Shown here in pieces: positions 6,760 through 14,590 of a DNA stretch of 64,000 bases. How positions within the stretch are numbered: the stretch's first letter is position 1; each line of letters begins with the position of its first letter. The stretch is from positions 695,695 to 759,694 of the forward strand of contig JACRMQ010000007.1 of the NCBI GenBank assembly GCA_016214905.1, given 5' to 3'. The notes beneath the pieces are model-generated. The model did no database searches. It was not told the DNA's origin and saw only the letters and a program-made list of their open reading frames with translations. The position numbers and the translations under genes were made by a program. The stretch is from Ignavibacteriales bacterium. Its GTDB lineage: Bacteria > Bacteroidota > Ignavibacteria > UBA10030 > SZUA-254.

Positions 6760-8493
6760 ATGAATCTTGCTGTAGGTTATGTTCGCTGTTCTACTGACAT
6801 GCAAGATGATTCTGTTCCACAACAGAAACGTGCGATTCAGGATTGGGCGGACAAAAACGATTACAAAATAGTTGATTGGTATATTGATGAGGGGAAAAGC
6901 GGTACCTCATTTGAGAAACGTCCCGGTTTCATGAAACTTGTACGTGATGTCGAATCATATCCTTTATTTAATTCTGTACTTGTCTATGATGAAAGCAGAT
7001 GGGGTCGACCGAATAATCCAAGAGAGAATACATATTGGAAGGTTCATTTTGAACGGTATAATGTTCGGGTTAAAGTGATTAATAGTCAATCACGAAATGA
7101 AAATGATATCGGCAGCTTTGTAGTTGAAGTAGTTGAAAGTGCCGAGGCAAGTGAATATTCAAAGAAACTTTCACGCGCTACGCTCCGAGGTGCATTTGCA
7201 AATACTGAAAGAGGATTTAGTAGTGGTGGTTTTGCTCCATACGGTTACAAGCGTGTAGCTATCGACAAATATACAGGTCATCAGAGAGTATTAGGAGCTA
7301 TCAGAGATGAAAATGGTAAAGAACGAACCGAGCCATCTAACAAAAAGCAAGAAAAAGTAATCTGGGAATTGGGCGATCCCTTTGAAGTCGAAACCGTGAA
7401 GCGGATCTTCGATCTCCGATTAAAGGGTTACGGTTATGTTGCAATTGCAGATATACTCAATGAAGATAGAATTCCTTGTGCAAAGAAAGGTCGCTGGCGT
7501 AACAAAGATATGAAATGGAGCGGTGGCACAATACGCTATATTCTGACTAATCGAACTTACGCTGGTGTGAGAATTTATAACCGCCATCCACTAAGTCATC
7601 AAAGAATGCCTGTCAAGGCAAAATGGGAAAATGATATAAAAGATTTCGTTATTAAGGAGAACGCTCATCCAGCTATTATATCGAAGGAGATTTTTGAGAA
7701 AGCGAATTTGATAGGTGTCGGTAAATGGGCAAAGGGTGCAAAAAACATTGTAAAAAGCGAATATCTTTTAAGTGGACTCATCAAGTGCGGTAAATGCGGT
7801 TTCAATTTTCAGGGCTGGACTCATTCATCACATGCTGGTAAAACGAGGATTGGTTATTACGTTGATGGTGGATATGCAAACAAAGGCAAATCGGTGTGCT
7901 CGCAGTTCTTGATTAGAAGGGATAAACTTGAAAGTTTTGTTATCAATCATATCAAAAAGTACTTTCTTACACCAAACATTTTCGATAGACTTCATCAAGT
8001 TATTGAACGCAAAATCGCTCGTTTGGGATTGAACAAGCAGTCAAGGTTAGAACAGCTCAAAACTCAACGAATAGATCTCGATGGTCGAATTGACAATCTT
8101 GTGAGAGTCATAGAAACTGGTGTTGATATTGAGAATCTTGTTAAGCGAATTAAGGTTTTGGAAGAAGAGCGTAAATGTATTGATGAAGAAATAACGAAAT
8201 GCTCAGAAGCTAATATTAATCGCGGAGATATTCAGGATCTTGCAAGTCAGATTGCAGAAGGTTTGAAGGACTTAGAGATTGATCTTGAAAGCGATAATAT
8301 ATTTGAGAAGAAGCAACTCATCCGGCGGTTCGTACGACAAATAATTGTCGACAGGGTAAACATGAAAGCTGTCTGCTACATAAAGAAAATTCCGACAGTA
8401 ACCCACAAATTAGCGGATTTATTTGCACCGTCGGAATCTTCGGTCATTATTGTAGCGGGGGCAGGACTTGAACCTGCAGCCTTTGGGTTATGA
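6760..8493 (+). CDS. Large serine recombinase (integrase)
   Basis: This enzyme catalyses site-specific integration and probably excision of the element. Residues 1-150 are the resolvase catalytic domain, with the nucleophile Ser at position 11 (YVRCSTDMQ). The recombinase domain follows (about 185-300), then a zinc beta ribbon (CGKCG near residue 345, partner Cys near 380) and a coiled coil (about 425-500). The start has AAGGTG 6 bases upstream. The final 13 or so codons (GAGLEPAAFGL) lie inside the tRNA-fMet gene, so the C-terminal tail depends on the chromosome side of the junction and would change on excision. Length (577 residues) is normal for the family. Confidence 0.92.
   Translation: MNLAVGYVRCSTDMQDDSVPQQKRAIQDWADKNDYKIVDWYIDEGKSGTSFEKRPGFMKLVRDVESYPLFNSVLVYDESRWGRPNNPRENTYWKVHFERYNVRVKVINSQSRNENDIGSFVVEVVESAEASEYSKKLSRATLRGAFANTERGFSSGGFAPYGYKRVAIDKYTGHQRVLGAIRDENGKERTEPSNKKQEKVIWELGDPFEVETVKRIFDLRLKGYGYVAIADILNEDRIPCAKKGRWRNKDMKWSGGTIRYILTNRTYAGVRIYNRHPLSHQRMPVKAKWENDIKDFVIKENAHPAIISKEIFEKANLIGVGKWAKGAKNIVKSEYLLSGLIKCGKCGFNFQGWTHSSHAGKTRIGYYVDGGYANKGKSVCSQFLIRRDKLESFVINHIKKYFLTPNIFDRLHQVIERKIARLGLNKQSRLEQLKTQRIDLDGRIDNLVRVIETGVDIENLVKRIKVLEEERKCIDEEITKCSEANINRGDIQDLASQIAEGLKDLEIDLESDNIFEKKQLIRRFVRQIIVDRVNMKAVCYIKKIPTVTHKLADLFAPSESSVIIVAGAGLEPAAFGL
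8453..8493. other. Probable attachment site (attR) within tRNA-fMet
   Basis: The stretch shared by the recombinase 3' end and the 3' half of the tRNA gene is where element meets chromosome. Insertion here would rebuild the tRNA 3' end and leave a direct repeat of part of it at the other end of the element, which is outside the window. The exact core cannot be defined from one junction. Confidence 0.5.
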
Positions 8494-8525
8494 GCCCAAC
8501 GAGCTACCAATTGCTCCACCCCGCG
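8453..8525 (-). tRNA. Initiator tRNA-fMet (CAT)
   Basis: A 73-base cloverleaf with CAT anticodon. The initiator marks are clear: three consecutive G-C pairs at the base of the anticodon stem (GGG...CCC around CTCATAA) and an unpaired position 1-72 (C1 with T72; E. coli has C-A). The body is close to the E. coli fMet sequence, starting CGCGGGGTGGAGCA. The 3' CCA is not encoded in full (CA after the discriminator A). It is transcribed towards the mobile element and serves as its integration site. Confidence 0.93.
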
Positions 8526-8581
8526 ATCATTTGCACATCAATATACAAAAATATGGCTGGTAAAGCAAACAATTGATAAAA

Positions 8582-9565
8582 CTACTTCAGCCAACCGTGT
8601 TTGCGATACCAATCTACTGTGTCGGTAATTCCTTCTTCAATCGATAACAATTCTCTGAATCCTAATTCACGTTTCGCTTTTTCAACACTGAATATCCACG
8701 CATCTTGAACCATATCTTTAGCTTTTTCAAAATTAATAAGCGCAGGTTTGCTGCTGAATAAAGATGTAAATTCAGCAATGGTTGCAATAACATAAATAAA
8801 TGATTTTGGAATTCGAAGACGAAGAACTTTCTTGTTCATAATTCGGGATGTTAACAGACCAAGTTCTTTCCAGTTATAATATCTCTCACTCGAAATGAAA
8901 TATGTTTGTCCCGCTGATTGGTAATGCTCGCCGGCGAGGATTATACCATTTACCAAATCTTTAACATGTATCAGACTTACATAAGTATCTTTGAAACCAA
9001 CCATCGGTTGCAAACCTTTGTTGATCGTGTTAAAAAATTCAAAAACGTCTTTGTCGCGCGGACCGTAGACTGCAGGCGGTCGCACAATCGTTATCGGTAT
9101 TTTATCCATAAGTCGAAGGCATTCTTTTTCCGCTTCCATCTTACTAATACCATAAGTGGTAATCGGATGAAGCGGGGCATCTTCTTTAATTGGATTTCCA
9201 TCGATGCTCGGTCCCGTTGCCGTTCCGCTGCTGATCTGAATAAAACGTTTCAAATTTTTATTCGATGTTAAAACTGCTTGCAGTAAATTCCGTGTGGAGA
9301 TATGATTTCCGTTGAAGTAACCTTCTTTGGTTTTCGATTTTGTGACTCCTGCCGAGTGATATATCTGATCAACACCTGCAACCGCCTTTTTCAATGAATC
9401 GATATCTGAGTAATCTCCTTCAACATATTCAATTGGCAGATGATTAATCGATTCATGATTCGAGTTTTTTCGAATCAGGCATCGAATGGTGTGTCCTCGT
9501 CGCTGCAGTTCCTCGGTCAGGTGGCTTCCAATGAAACCTGTTGCACCGGTTATTAAAATTTTCAT
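8582..9565 (-). CDS. NAD-dependent epimerase/dehydratase family protein, possible ceramide/3-ketosphinganine reductase
   Basis: An extended short-chain dehydrogenase: N-terminal NAD-binding motif GATGFIGSHL (residues 7-16), catalytic YGISK near residue 150, and a substrate-binding C-terminal half. The start was set at the Met before KILITGATG because the 17 codons upstream are unlike the family. It is divergent from spt, 125 bases away. In Caulobacter a protein annotated as an epimerase is the reductase of sphingolipid synthesis, so this may be its counterpart. That role is inferred from position only; a nucleotide-sugar epimerase or dihydroflavonol reductase-like enzyme is also possible. Confidence 0.8.
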   Translation of the reverse strand: MKILITGATGFIGSHLTEELQRRGHTIRCLIRKNSNHESINHLPIEYVEGDYSDIDSLKKAVAGVDQIYHSAGVTKSKTKEGYFNGNHISTRNLLQAVLTSNKNLKRFIQISSGTATGPSIDGNPIKEDAPLHPITTYGISKMEAEKECLRLMDKIPITIVRPPAVYGPRDKDVFEFFNTINKGLQPMVGFKDTYVSLIHVKDLVNGIILAGEHYQSAGQTYFISSERYYNWKELGLLTSRIMNKKVLRLRIPKSFIYVIATIAEFTSLFSSKPALINFEKAKDMVQDAWIFSVEKAKRELGFRELLSIEEGITDTVDWYRKHGWLK

Positions 9566-9690
9566 AAAAATAGCATAATGAATGAAATTGAAGATAAATT
9601 GCTTTTTAAACGGCAATCAAGTATATTAAAAAAAATTTAGGATAGCAATTTCATTATTCATACCGATTTTATTCAATTCTTTAATATTTT

Positions 9691-10926
9691 ATGAGTCAAT
9701 CCATTGAAAATCAAATAACCGAAACAAAAGTAACAGTCGATCTATTCCAGAAATGTTTGGATTTCACACGCGCAGATGAGGTGAAAGCCGCTGGTTTTTA
9801 TCCTTACTTCAGAGCTATAGAAGAAAACGAGGGTCCCGTAGTTCAGATTGAAGGACGAAAAATAATTATGGCCGGCTCGAATAATTATCTGGGCTTAACC
9901 GCTCACCCGAAAGTGAAAGAAGCAGCCATAAGGGCTGTCCAGCATTATGGAACCGGATGTTCAGGGTCCAGATATCTTACCGGAACGCTCGATCTTCATT
10001 ATCAGCTCGAAGCCCGGCTTGCTAAATTCATGAACAAGGAAGCATGCTTGCTGTTCAGTACCGGGTATCAGACGGGGCAGGGAATTATTCCAACGCTTGT
10101 TCAAAGGGGTGAGTATGTCATAACCGATAAAGATAATCACGCGAGCATCGTAGCAGGATATATGATGGCAAAAGGATTGTTCGCTGAATTTGTCCGGTAC
10201 AAACATAACGACATGCAGGATTTAGAGCGTGTAATTTCGCGGCTACCTTTAGAAGCCGGGAAACTGATTGTAACCGATGGTGTATTCAGCACCACCGGAG
10301 ATATTGCCGATCTTCCCGCGTTGATCGCGGTCGCAAAGAAATTTAATGCGCGTGTTTTAGTAGACGATGCACACTCGATCGGTGTGATAGGAAAGGGCGG
10401 ACGCGGCACTGCGAGCCATTTTGGATTGGAAAATGAAGTGGATCTTACTTTCGGTACATTCAGCAAGACTTTCGCGTCGCTCGGCGGATTTGTTGTCGGT
10501 GATGAAAGAATAATAAATTATCTTAAGCATCATTCGCCCGCACTTATTTTCAGCGCGAGTCCAACTCCCGCCTCAGTCGCATCAGCACTTGCTGCCTTAG
10601 AAATTGTTGAACAAGAACCGGAACGAATTATTAATCTTATTAAAAACGCGGATAAGATGCGTAAAGGTTTCAAAGCGTTGGGATTCAAAATCATCGAAGG
10701 TCAATCGGCGGTTGTACCCGTTATAGTTGGTGATGATATTCTCGCATTTCGTTTTTGGCGCGAACTGTTTGATAACGGAGTGTTTGTGAATGCTTTCATC
10801 AGTCCAGGTGTGCCACCCGGTTTGCAAATGATGCGTACAAGTTACATGGCTACTCACGAAGATCATCATCTCGAAAAGATTTTAGAGGTATTCAAAACGG
10901 CCGGTAAAAAACTTGGTATCATTTAA
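9691..10926 (+). CDS. spt: Serine palmitoyltransferase (alpha-oxoamine synthase family)
   Basis: A PLP enzyme that condenses L-serine with a long acyl thioester to 3-ketosphinganine, the first step of sphingolipid synthesis. The alpha-oxoamine synthase fold is complete: SNNYLGL near residue 70, [12 protein letters not shown], the [11 protein letters not shown] Asp/His pair, and the PLP lysine in [14 protein letters not shown] (about residues 250-263). The TFSK...ASLGGF form is that of serine palmitoyltransferases rather than AONS or KBL, which usually have TLGKA. Length (411) fits. The GNAT-like gene 15 bases downstream and the divergent SDR gene support the lipid role. Confidence 0.8.
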   Translation: MSQSIENQITETKVTVDLFQKCLDFTRADEVKAAGFYPYFRAIEENEGPVVQIEGRKIIMAGSNNYLGLTAHPKVKEAAIRAVQHYGTGCSGSRYLTGTLDLHYQLEARLAKFMNKEACLLFSTGYQTGQGIIPTLVQRGEYVITDKDNHASIVAGYMMAKGLFAEFVRYKHNDMQDLERVISRLPLEAGKLIVTDGVFSTTGDIADLPALIAVAKKFNARVLVDDAHSIGVIGKGGRGTASHFGLENEVDLTFGTFSKTFASLGGFVVGDERIINYLKHHSPALIFSASPTPASVASALAALEIVEQEPERIINLIKNADKMRKGFKALGFKIIEGQSAVVPVIVGDDILAFRFWRELFDNGVFVNAFISPGVPPGLQMMRTSYMATHEDHHLEKILEVFKTAGKKLGII

Positions 10927-10941
10927 TCGGTGAAATAAACT

Positions 10942-12060
10942 ATGGCATCCGTAGAAGTTAAACCGGTATCGACTTCCAAAGATCTAAATCATTTTATCAA
11001 GTTTCCATGGAAGATTTACAAGGATGATCCATATTGGGTGGCGCCCCTTCTTATGGATAGGAGGAAACTTGTCGACCGTAAAAATAATCCATTCTACAAA
11101 CACGCAGATGTTGAATTCTTCCTCGCATATAAAAACAATGAGATTGTTGGAAGAATCGCTGCCATAATCAATCATAATCATAATAAAGAACATAAAGATA
11201 AGATAGGTTTCTTCGGTTTCTTTGAAAGCATTAATGACCAACAGGTGGCAGACGTGCTCATTCGAACATCGAAAGAATGGCTCAAAGCACGCGGTATGAC
11301 CGGGATGCGGGGACCTGCTAATCCATCCGTCAACGATGAGTATGGTATGCTAATAGATGGCTTCGATAAACAACCGGTCATATTGATGCCGTATAACCCG
11401 CCTTACTATAATTCATTGATTGAAAAAGCAGGCGTTCCGAAAATCAAAGATCTTTACGCGTATCATGTTTCTAAAGAACGGTCGCTCAACGAACGGCTAA
11501 CCAACATTGCGAGCAGGGTTGCACAGCGAGAAGGATTGAAGTTCAGATCCATCGACATGAAAAATTTCGATAAAGAAGTTGATGCCATTAAACAGCTATA
11601 TAATAGAGCGTGGCAATATAACTGGGGAGCAGTGCAGATGACGAACGAAGAGTTCGATTATCTCGCGAAAGATCTTAAACAAATTATTGTACCGGAGCTT
11701 GTTATCATTGCTGAATTCAACGGTGAACCGATTGGATTTTCTTTGTCGATACCCGATTTGAATATCGCTCTTAAGCATAACAAAAATGGTTATCTGTTGC
11801 CGGGAATATTCCGGCTCTTCTGGCATAAAAAGAAAATCAACTGGGTGAGAGTTCTTGTGCTTGGAGTTGTGCCTGAACGATTGAAAACCGGCGCAGCCAG
11901 CGTTTTGTTCTACGAAACCGCTAAGCGTTGCACCGAAAATGGTTATCCCGATGGAGAAGCGGGCTGGGTGCTTGAAGATAATACAATGATGAACCGCGCC
12001 GCGGAATTTTTAAATGCGGAGCGGTCAAAAACATACCGACTATATGAAACATCTCTCTAA
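10942..12060 (+). CDS. GNAT-fold N-acyltransferase-like protein, candidate ceramide synthase
   Basis: The C-terminal half (about residues 240-372) has the order of a GNAT acyltransferase: a strand-rich FNGEPIGFSLSIPD segment, VLGVVPERLKTGAA as the acyl-CoA loop region, and ENGYPDGEAGWVLEDN. The N-terminal half is a second, divergent GNAT-like unit. The gene follows spt by 15 bases and so is probably co-transcribed. The bacterial ceramide synthase identified in Caulobacter is an acyltransferase unrelated to the eukaryotic enzyme; the context suggests that this protein N-acylates the sphingoid base. That assignment is inferred, not read from catalytic residues. Confidence 0.65.
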   Translation: MASVEVKPVSTSKDLNHFIKFPWKIYKDDPYWVAPLLMDRRKLVDRKNNPFYKHADVEFFLAYKNNEIVGRIAAIINHNHNKEHKDKIGFFGFFESINDQQVADVLIRTSKEWLKARGMTGMRGPANPSVNDEYGMLIDGFDKQPVILMPYNPPYYNSLIEKAGVPKIKDLYAYHVSKERSLNERLTNIASRVAQREGLKFRSIDMKNFDKEVDAIKQLYNRAWQYNWGAVQMTNEEFDYLAKDLKQIIVPELVIIAEFNGEPIGFSLSIPDLNIALKHNKNGYLLPGIFRLFWHKKKINWVRVLVLGVVPERLKTGAASVLFYETAKRCTENGYPDGEAGWVLEDNTMMNRAAEFLNAERSKTYRLYETSL

Positions 12061-12074
12061 CTAAAAGTGAAGTT

Positions 12075-12992
12075 ATGCCTGTAAAACCCGTTGAAAAAAT
12101 CTGGATGAATGGAAAACTCGTAAACTGGAACGATGCTACGATTCATGTTTTATCTCATGTGATTCATTACGGCTCAAGCTGGTTCGAAGGCATCAGGTGT
12201 TACAACACGAAAAAAGGTTCGGCAATTTTCCGTCTCGATAAACATCTTGAAAGATTATTCGATTCGGCAAAAATGTACTATACCGAAATTCGTTATTCCA
12301 TTAAAGATTTAGAAAAAGGATGTATTGATACAGTTCATGCCAACAAAATGAAGGCGTGTTATATTCGTCCGGTTGTTTATAGAGGTTATGGCGATGTCGG
12401 TGTCTATCCGCTGAATAATCCGGTTGATGTGGCGATTGCAGTTTGGGAATGGGCTACATATTTGGGAGCAGACGCGCTTGAAAACGGCATTGATGTTTGC
12501 GTTTCATCGTGGAAACGCCCCGCGCCGAACACTCTTCCCACAATGGCGAAGACTGGTTCCAATTATGCAAATTCACAATTAATAAAAGTTGAAGCGTTAA
12601 AAATGGGATTCGTGGAAGGAATCGCGCTTGATGCGAACGGTTATGTGAGTGAAGGCAGCGGTGAAAATATTTTCATTGTAAAAGATAATGTTGTTTATAC
12701 TCCCCCTTTGTCATCCGGAATTTTACCCGGCATCACGCGGTCAAGCGTGATTACAATGCTTGGTGAAAATGGGTTTGATATAAGAGAAGTTCAGGTGCCA
12801 AGAGAGCTTTTATCAATTGCCGATGAAATATTCTTCACAGGCACTGCGGCAGAAATAACACCCGTGCGTTCTGTTAATCATATTAAGATCGGAACCGGAA
12901 AACCGGGACCGATTACGATGAAAATGCAGGAATTGTTTTTCGATATTATCCAGAACGGAAACGATAAACACGGCTGGTTGAAATTTATATAA
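12075..12992 (+). CDS. ilvE: Branched-chain amino acid aminotransferase
   Basis: A fold-type IV PLP aminotransferase of 305 residues that interconverts Val, Leu and Ile with their 2-oxoacids. Visible marks are SWFEGIRCY near residue 35, RPVVYRGYGDVGVYP near residue 97, the KTGSNYANSQ lysine region (about 157-166) and the SEGSGENIF cofactor-binding turn (about 194-202). It starts 14 bases after the GNAT gene. Its products are substrates for the E1 dehydrogenase encoded nearby (14591-16690), which makes branched acyl-CoA primers; iso-branched sphingoid bases would link these genes, but this is conjecture. Confidence 0.92.
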   Translation: MPVKPVEKIWMNGKLVNWNDATIHVLSHVIHYGSSWFEGIRCYNTKKGSAIFRLDKHLERLFDSAKMYYTEIRYSIKDLEKGCIDTVHANKMKACYIRPVVYRGYGDVGVYPLNNPVDVAIAVWEWATYLGADALENGIDVCVSSWKRPAPNTLPTMAKTGSNYANSQLIKVEALKMGFVEGIALDANGYVSEGSGENIFIVKDNVVYTPPLSSGILPGITRSSVITMLGENGFDIREVQVPRELLSIADEIFFTGTAAEITPVRSVNHIKIGTGKPGPITMKMQELFFDIIQNGNDKHGWLKFI

Positions 12993-13021
12993 GGAGAATT
13001 CAAATTGTTAAAAGACAATCA

Positions 13022-13057
13022 TAACCCCTGAATCATTCGATTGGTTTAGGGTTTTTT
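13022..13057 (+). terminator. Rho-independent terminator after ilvE
   Basis: AACCC (13023-13027) and GGGTT (13049-13053) form the stem, with partial pairing continuing inward (CTGAA with TTTA), followed by a run of T. It closes the spt-GNAT-ilvE unit. Confidence 0.65.
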
Positions 13058-13087
13058 ATTTGTTGAATTTGTAACAGGAGAAATTTT

Positions 13088-13600
13088 ATGAAACTCAAAA
13101 ACAAATCGAAGAAAGAAAAACCGGTTCAGAAAAAACAGTTCATCACAAGCGGCACATTGAGTATCCGTAAAATTCTTGTGCCGATAGATTTTTCAGAGCA
13201 TTCTAAAAACGCTCTCCAATATGCAATCTCTTTCGCAAAGCAATACAACGCTGGTTTGGTGCTTGTATATGTTGTAGAGCCGACGATTTATCCGGCAGAT
13301 TTCAGCTTCGGACAGGTTGCCGTGCCGAGCATGGAAAAAGAGCTGCGCGAACGCGGCGAGATTGAGTTGAAACAACTTGCCGAAAAGATGGTAGCCGGAA
13401 TACTTCCCGCGAAAACATTCGTGCGTACGGGCAAACCATTCCTTGAAATAATAAATGCAGCGACTGAAGAAGAAGTGGATATGATCATCATTGCCACGCA
13501 CGGACATACCGGTGTTGAGCATATCTTATTCGGCGGAACTGCAGAGAAAGTTGTCCGCAAAGCGCCATGCCCGGTGCTGGTTGTAAGACCGGTGGAATGA
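13088..13600 (+). CDS. Universal stress protein (UspA family)
   Basis: A single Usp domain (about residues 25-168) after a basic N-terminal tail of about 25 residues. The core begins IRKILVPIDFSEHSKNAL and ends with the ATP-binding pattern GHTGVEHILFGGTAEKV (a G-2x-G-9x-G/T type) and the usual CPVLVVRP terminus, so it is likely the nucleotide-binding class. CAGGAG lies just upstream of the ATG. It stands alone after a terminator. The substrate or partner is unknown. Confidence 0.9.
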   Translation: MKLKNKSKKEKPVQKKQFITSGTLSIRKILVPIDFSEHSKNALQYAISFAKQYNAGLVLVYVVEPTIYPADFSFGQVAVPSMEKELRERGEIELKQLAEKMVAGILPAKTFVRTGKPFLEIINAATEEEVDMIIIATHGHTGVEHILFGGTAEKVVRKAPCPVLVVRPVE

Positions 13601-13692
13601 TTTGCGTTGAAAAATAAAAAGGTTGGGATTGTAAGACCATTTTTCATTACAGCACTGATATCAAAGAAGATTTTAAAAAATAAATGTAAATT

Positions 13693-14151
13693 ATGCATTG
13701 GAGTTGGAAGTGTTTGGTAATAATGTTTGTTCTGACAATAGTACTTATTACTATAATAATGGGGATAAGGTTTTCATGTAATAAAATGCTTGAGAATAGT
13801 TACCATGAAATTGGGAGATTATCGTCACCTGATTCTTTACATGATGTTATTATTTTTAAAGATACAACAAGTACAGAGCCGCGATTAGTGAGATTGTACA
13901 TCTCAAAAACAGGAAGTTCATTTAAAAATTTTGATGCAGTGACACTTTTAGCAGATCATCTATATGGATTATCAATAATTTGGAGGAATCCAAAACTATT
14001 AGAAATTCATTATAGAAAAGCACGGATATTCAAATTTTATAACATATGGGGAAGCGATTTACTATTAAATAATGGACATCCCATGCTTAATACAATTGAG
14101 ATCAAATTGATAAAAGATGGGGATGAAAAGTTAGATGTTTTACGGGACTAA
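13693..14151 (+). CDS. Small membrane-anchored protein of unknown function
   Basis: A 152-residue protein with one N-terminal hydrophobic segment (about residues 8-25) and a soluble remainder. The body (SPDSLHDVIIFKD, later RNPKLLEIHYRKARIFKF) resembles small proteins in which an SPDG-like opening is followed by a strand-rich domain ending in an L-x-I-x-Y-x-x-ARxF pattern. The gene is clearly more AT-rich than its neighbours and has no strong ribosome binding site, suggesting late arrival. It lies beside a decayed dehydrogenase fragment and repeats, so the locus has been rearranged. Confidence 0.5.
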   Translation: MHWSWKCLVIMFVLTIVLITIIMGIRFSCNKMLENSYHEIGRLSSPDSLHDVIIFKDTTSTEPRLVRLYISKTGSSFKNFDAVTLLADHLYGLSIIWRNPKLLEIHYRKARIFKFYNIWGSDLLLNNGHPMLNTIEIKLIKDGDEKLDVLRD

Positions 14152-14164
14152 TGCAGGCATAAAA

Positions 14165-14257
14165 AGAAGTAGTAAGCTTTAGCGCTACTCTCAATATTTT
14201 ATCTTCCTGAACAAAAACCGCGCGTTCAAGTATTCTTGCAAATTACACAGATGAATT
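14165..14257 (-). pseudogene. Decayed C-terminal fragment of a second E1 dehydrogenase gene
   Basis: Read on the minus strand, this stretch gives FARILERAVFVQED, then K-ILRVALKLTT, matching FSRILERAVLVQED, then D-ILNAALKLAA at the C-terminus of the intact E1 gene 330 bases away. A stop codon replaces a Pro codon just before the Phe, and homology fades beyond 14257. No further E1 sequence is present, so it is a remnant of a duplicated or replaced copy. Confidence 0.8.
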
Positions 14258-14334
14258 CTATTGTGGATGGTAAAATGATTTTGGTGATGTAAAGTTAGGA
14301 AGGTTCACTCCAGCTCGACCACTTATCGAGGTTG

Positions 14335-14387
14335 TCTAAAAAGGTTCTCTCGATACTCCATAATGAAACTATGAACTCGAGAACCAA
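14335..14387. repeat. 53-bp dispersed dyad repeat, copy 1
   Basis: The outer arms CTAAAAAGGTTCTCTCG (left) and ACTCGAGAACCA (right) contain the inverted pair GGTTCTC/GAGAACC. The copy at 62435-62487 has the same length and nearly identical arms but a different middle, the pattern of a palindromic extragenic element kept for its ends. Confidence 0.7.
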
Positions 14388-14410
14388 CATGTTTAGCCGG
14401 TTTTCGAGTG

Positions 14411-14433
14411 TTCTTCGACGACAAGTCGAAGAA
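14411..14433. repeat. Perfect 9-bp hairpin
   Basis: TTCTTCGAC, a five-base loop GACAA, then GTCGAAGAA. It lies just after the dyad repeat in a gene-free stretch and is flanked by further CGAG/ACGAGAAAAC sequences like those near 62665, so it probably belongs to the same repeat cluster. Confidence 0.6.
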
Positions 14434-14504
14434 TGTAACGAGAAAACAAACTTATTGGTCAGCCACAAAAACATTGGAACCACAGATTAAACATGGCGAT
14501 ACTT

Positions 14505-14575
14505 TTCCCCTTGTGAAGGGGGAAATACAAAAGGGGTCAAAATAACAGCCGCATTTTTTCCTCTTGATAAGGGAG
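14505..14575. repeat. Two CCCCTT...AAGGGG hairpin repeats in the intergenic region 14152-14590
   Basis: TTCCCCTT-GTG-AAGGGGGAA at 14505-14524 and TTCCTCTTGATAAGGGAG at 14557-14575 are copies of the hairpin also found at 1838-1866. The 439-base gap between the small membrane gene and E1 thus holds the E1 remnant, the dyad repeat, a hairpin and these two copies; I see no intact gene in it. Confidence 0.6.
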
Positions 14576-14590
14576 TAACTCGCAAGCGAA

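Larger units (their letters stand above)
1..8493 (+). mobile_element. Right part of an integrated mobile element (IME/ICE or phage-like) ending at tRNA-fMet
   Basis: All genes from the left edge to 8493 are on the plus strand, closely spaced or overlapping, and unlike the housekeeping genes that follow. They include a DUF4373 replication-type protein, a family X polymerase-like protein, a RadA-like ATPase, another ATPase and a large serine recombinase. The recombinase is the last gene and abuts the 3' end of an initiator tRNA gene, the usual layout for an element inserted at a tRNA. No relaxase, type IV secretion, capsid or terminase gene is visible in this part. The left end lies outside the window, so size and class (integrative mobilizable element, conjugative element or phage satellite) cannot be decided. 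Confidence 0.75.

Noticed and set aside
8461-8493. C-terminal GAGLEPAAFGL tail of the recombinase as a protein motif
   Set aside because: It is the translation of the tRNA-fMet gene in one frame, seen wherever a frame runs into that tRNA.
9617-9690. Regulator site in the SDR/spt divergent gap
   Set aside because: Only AT-rich sequence is visible; no clear repeat or promoter consensus could be supported.
14295-14483. 62-residue minus-strand frame in the repeat region
   Set aside because: It consists of the dyad repeat and hairpin; no ribosome binding site or family.
14335-14590. CRISPR array
   Set aside because: The repeats are different palindromes with no regular spacing or spacers, and no cas gene is present in the window.
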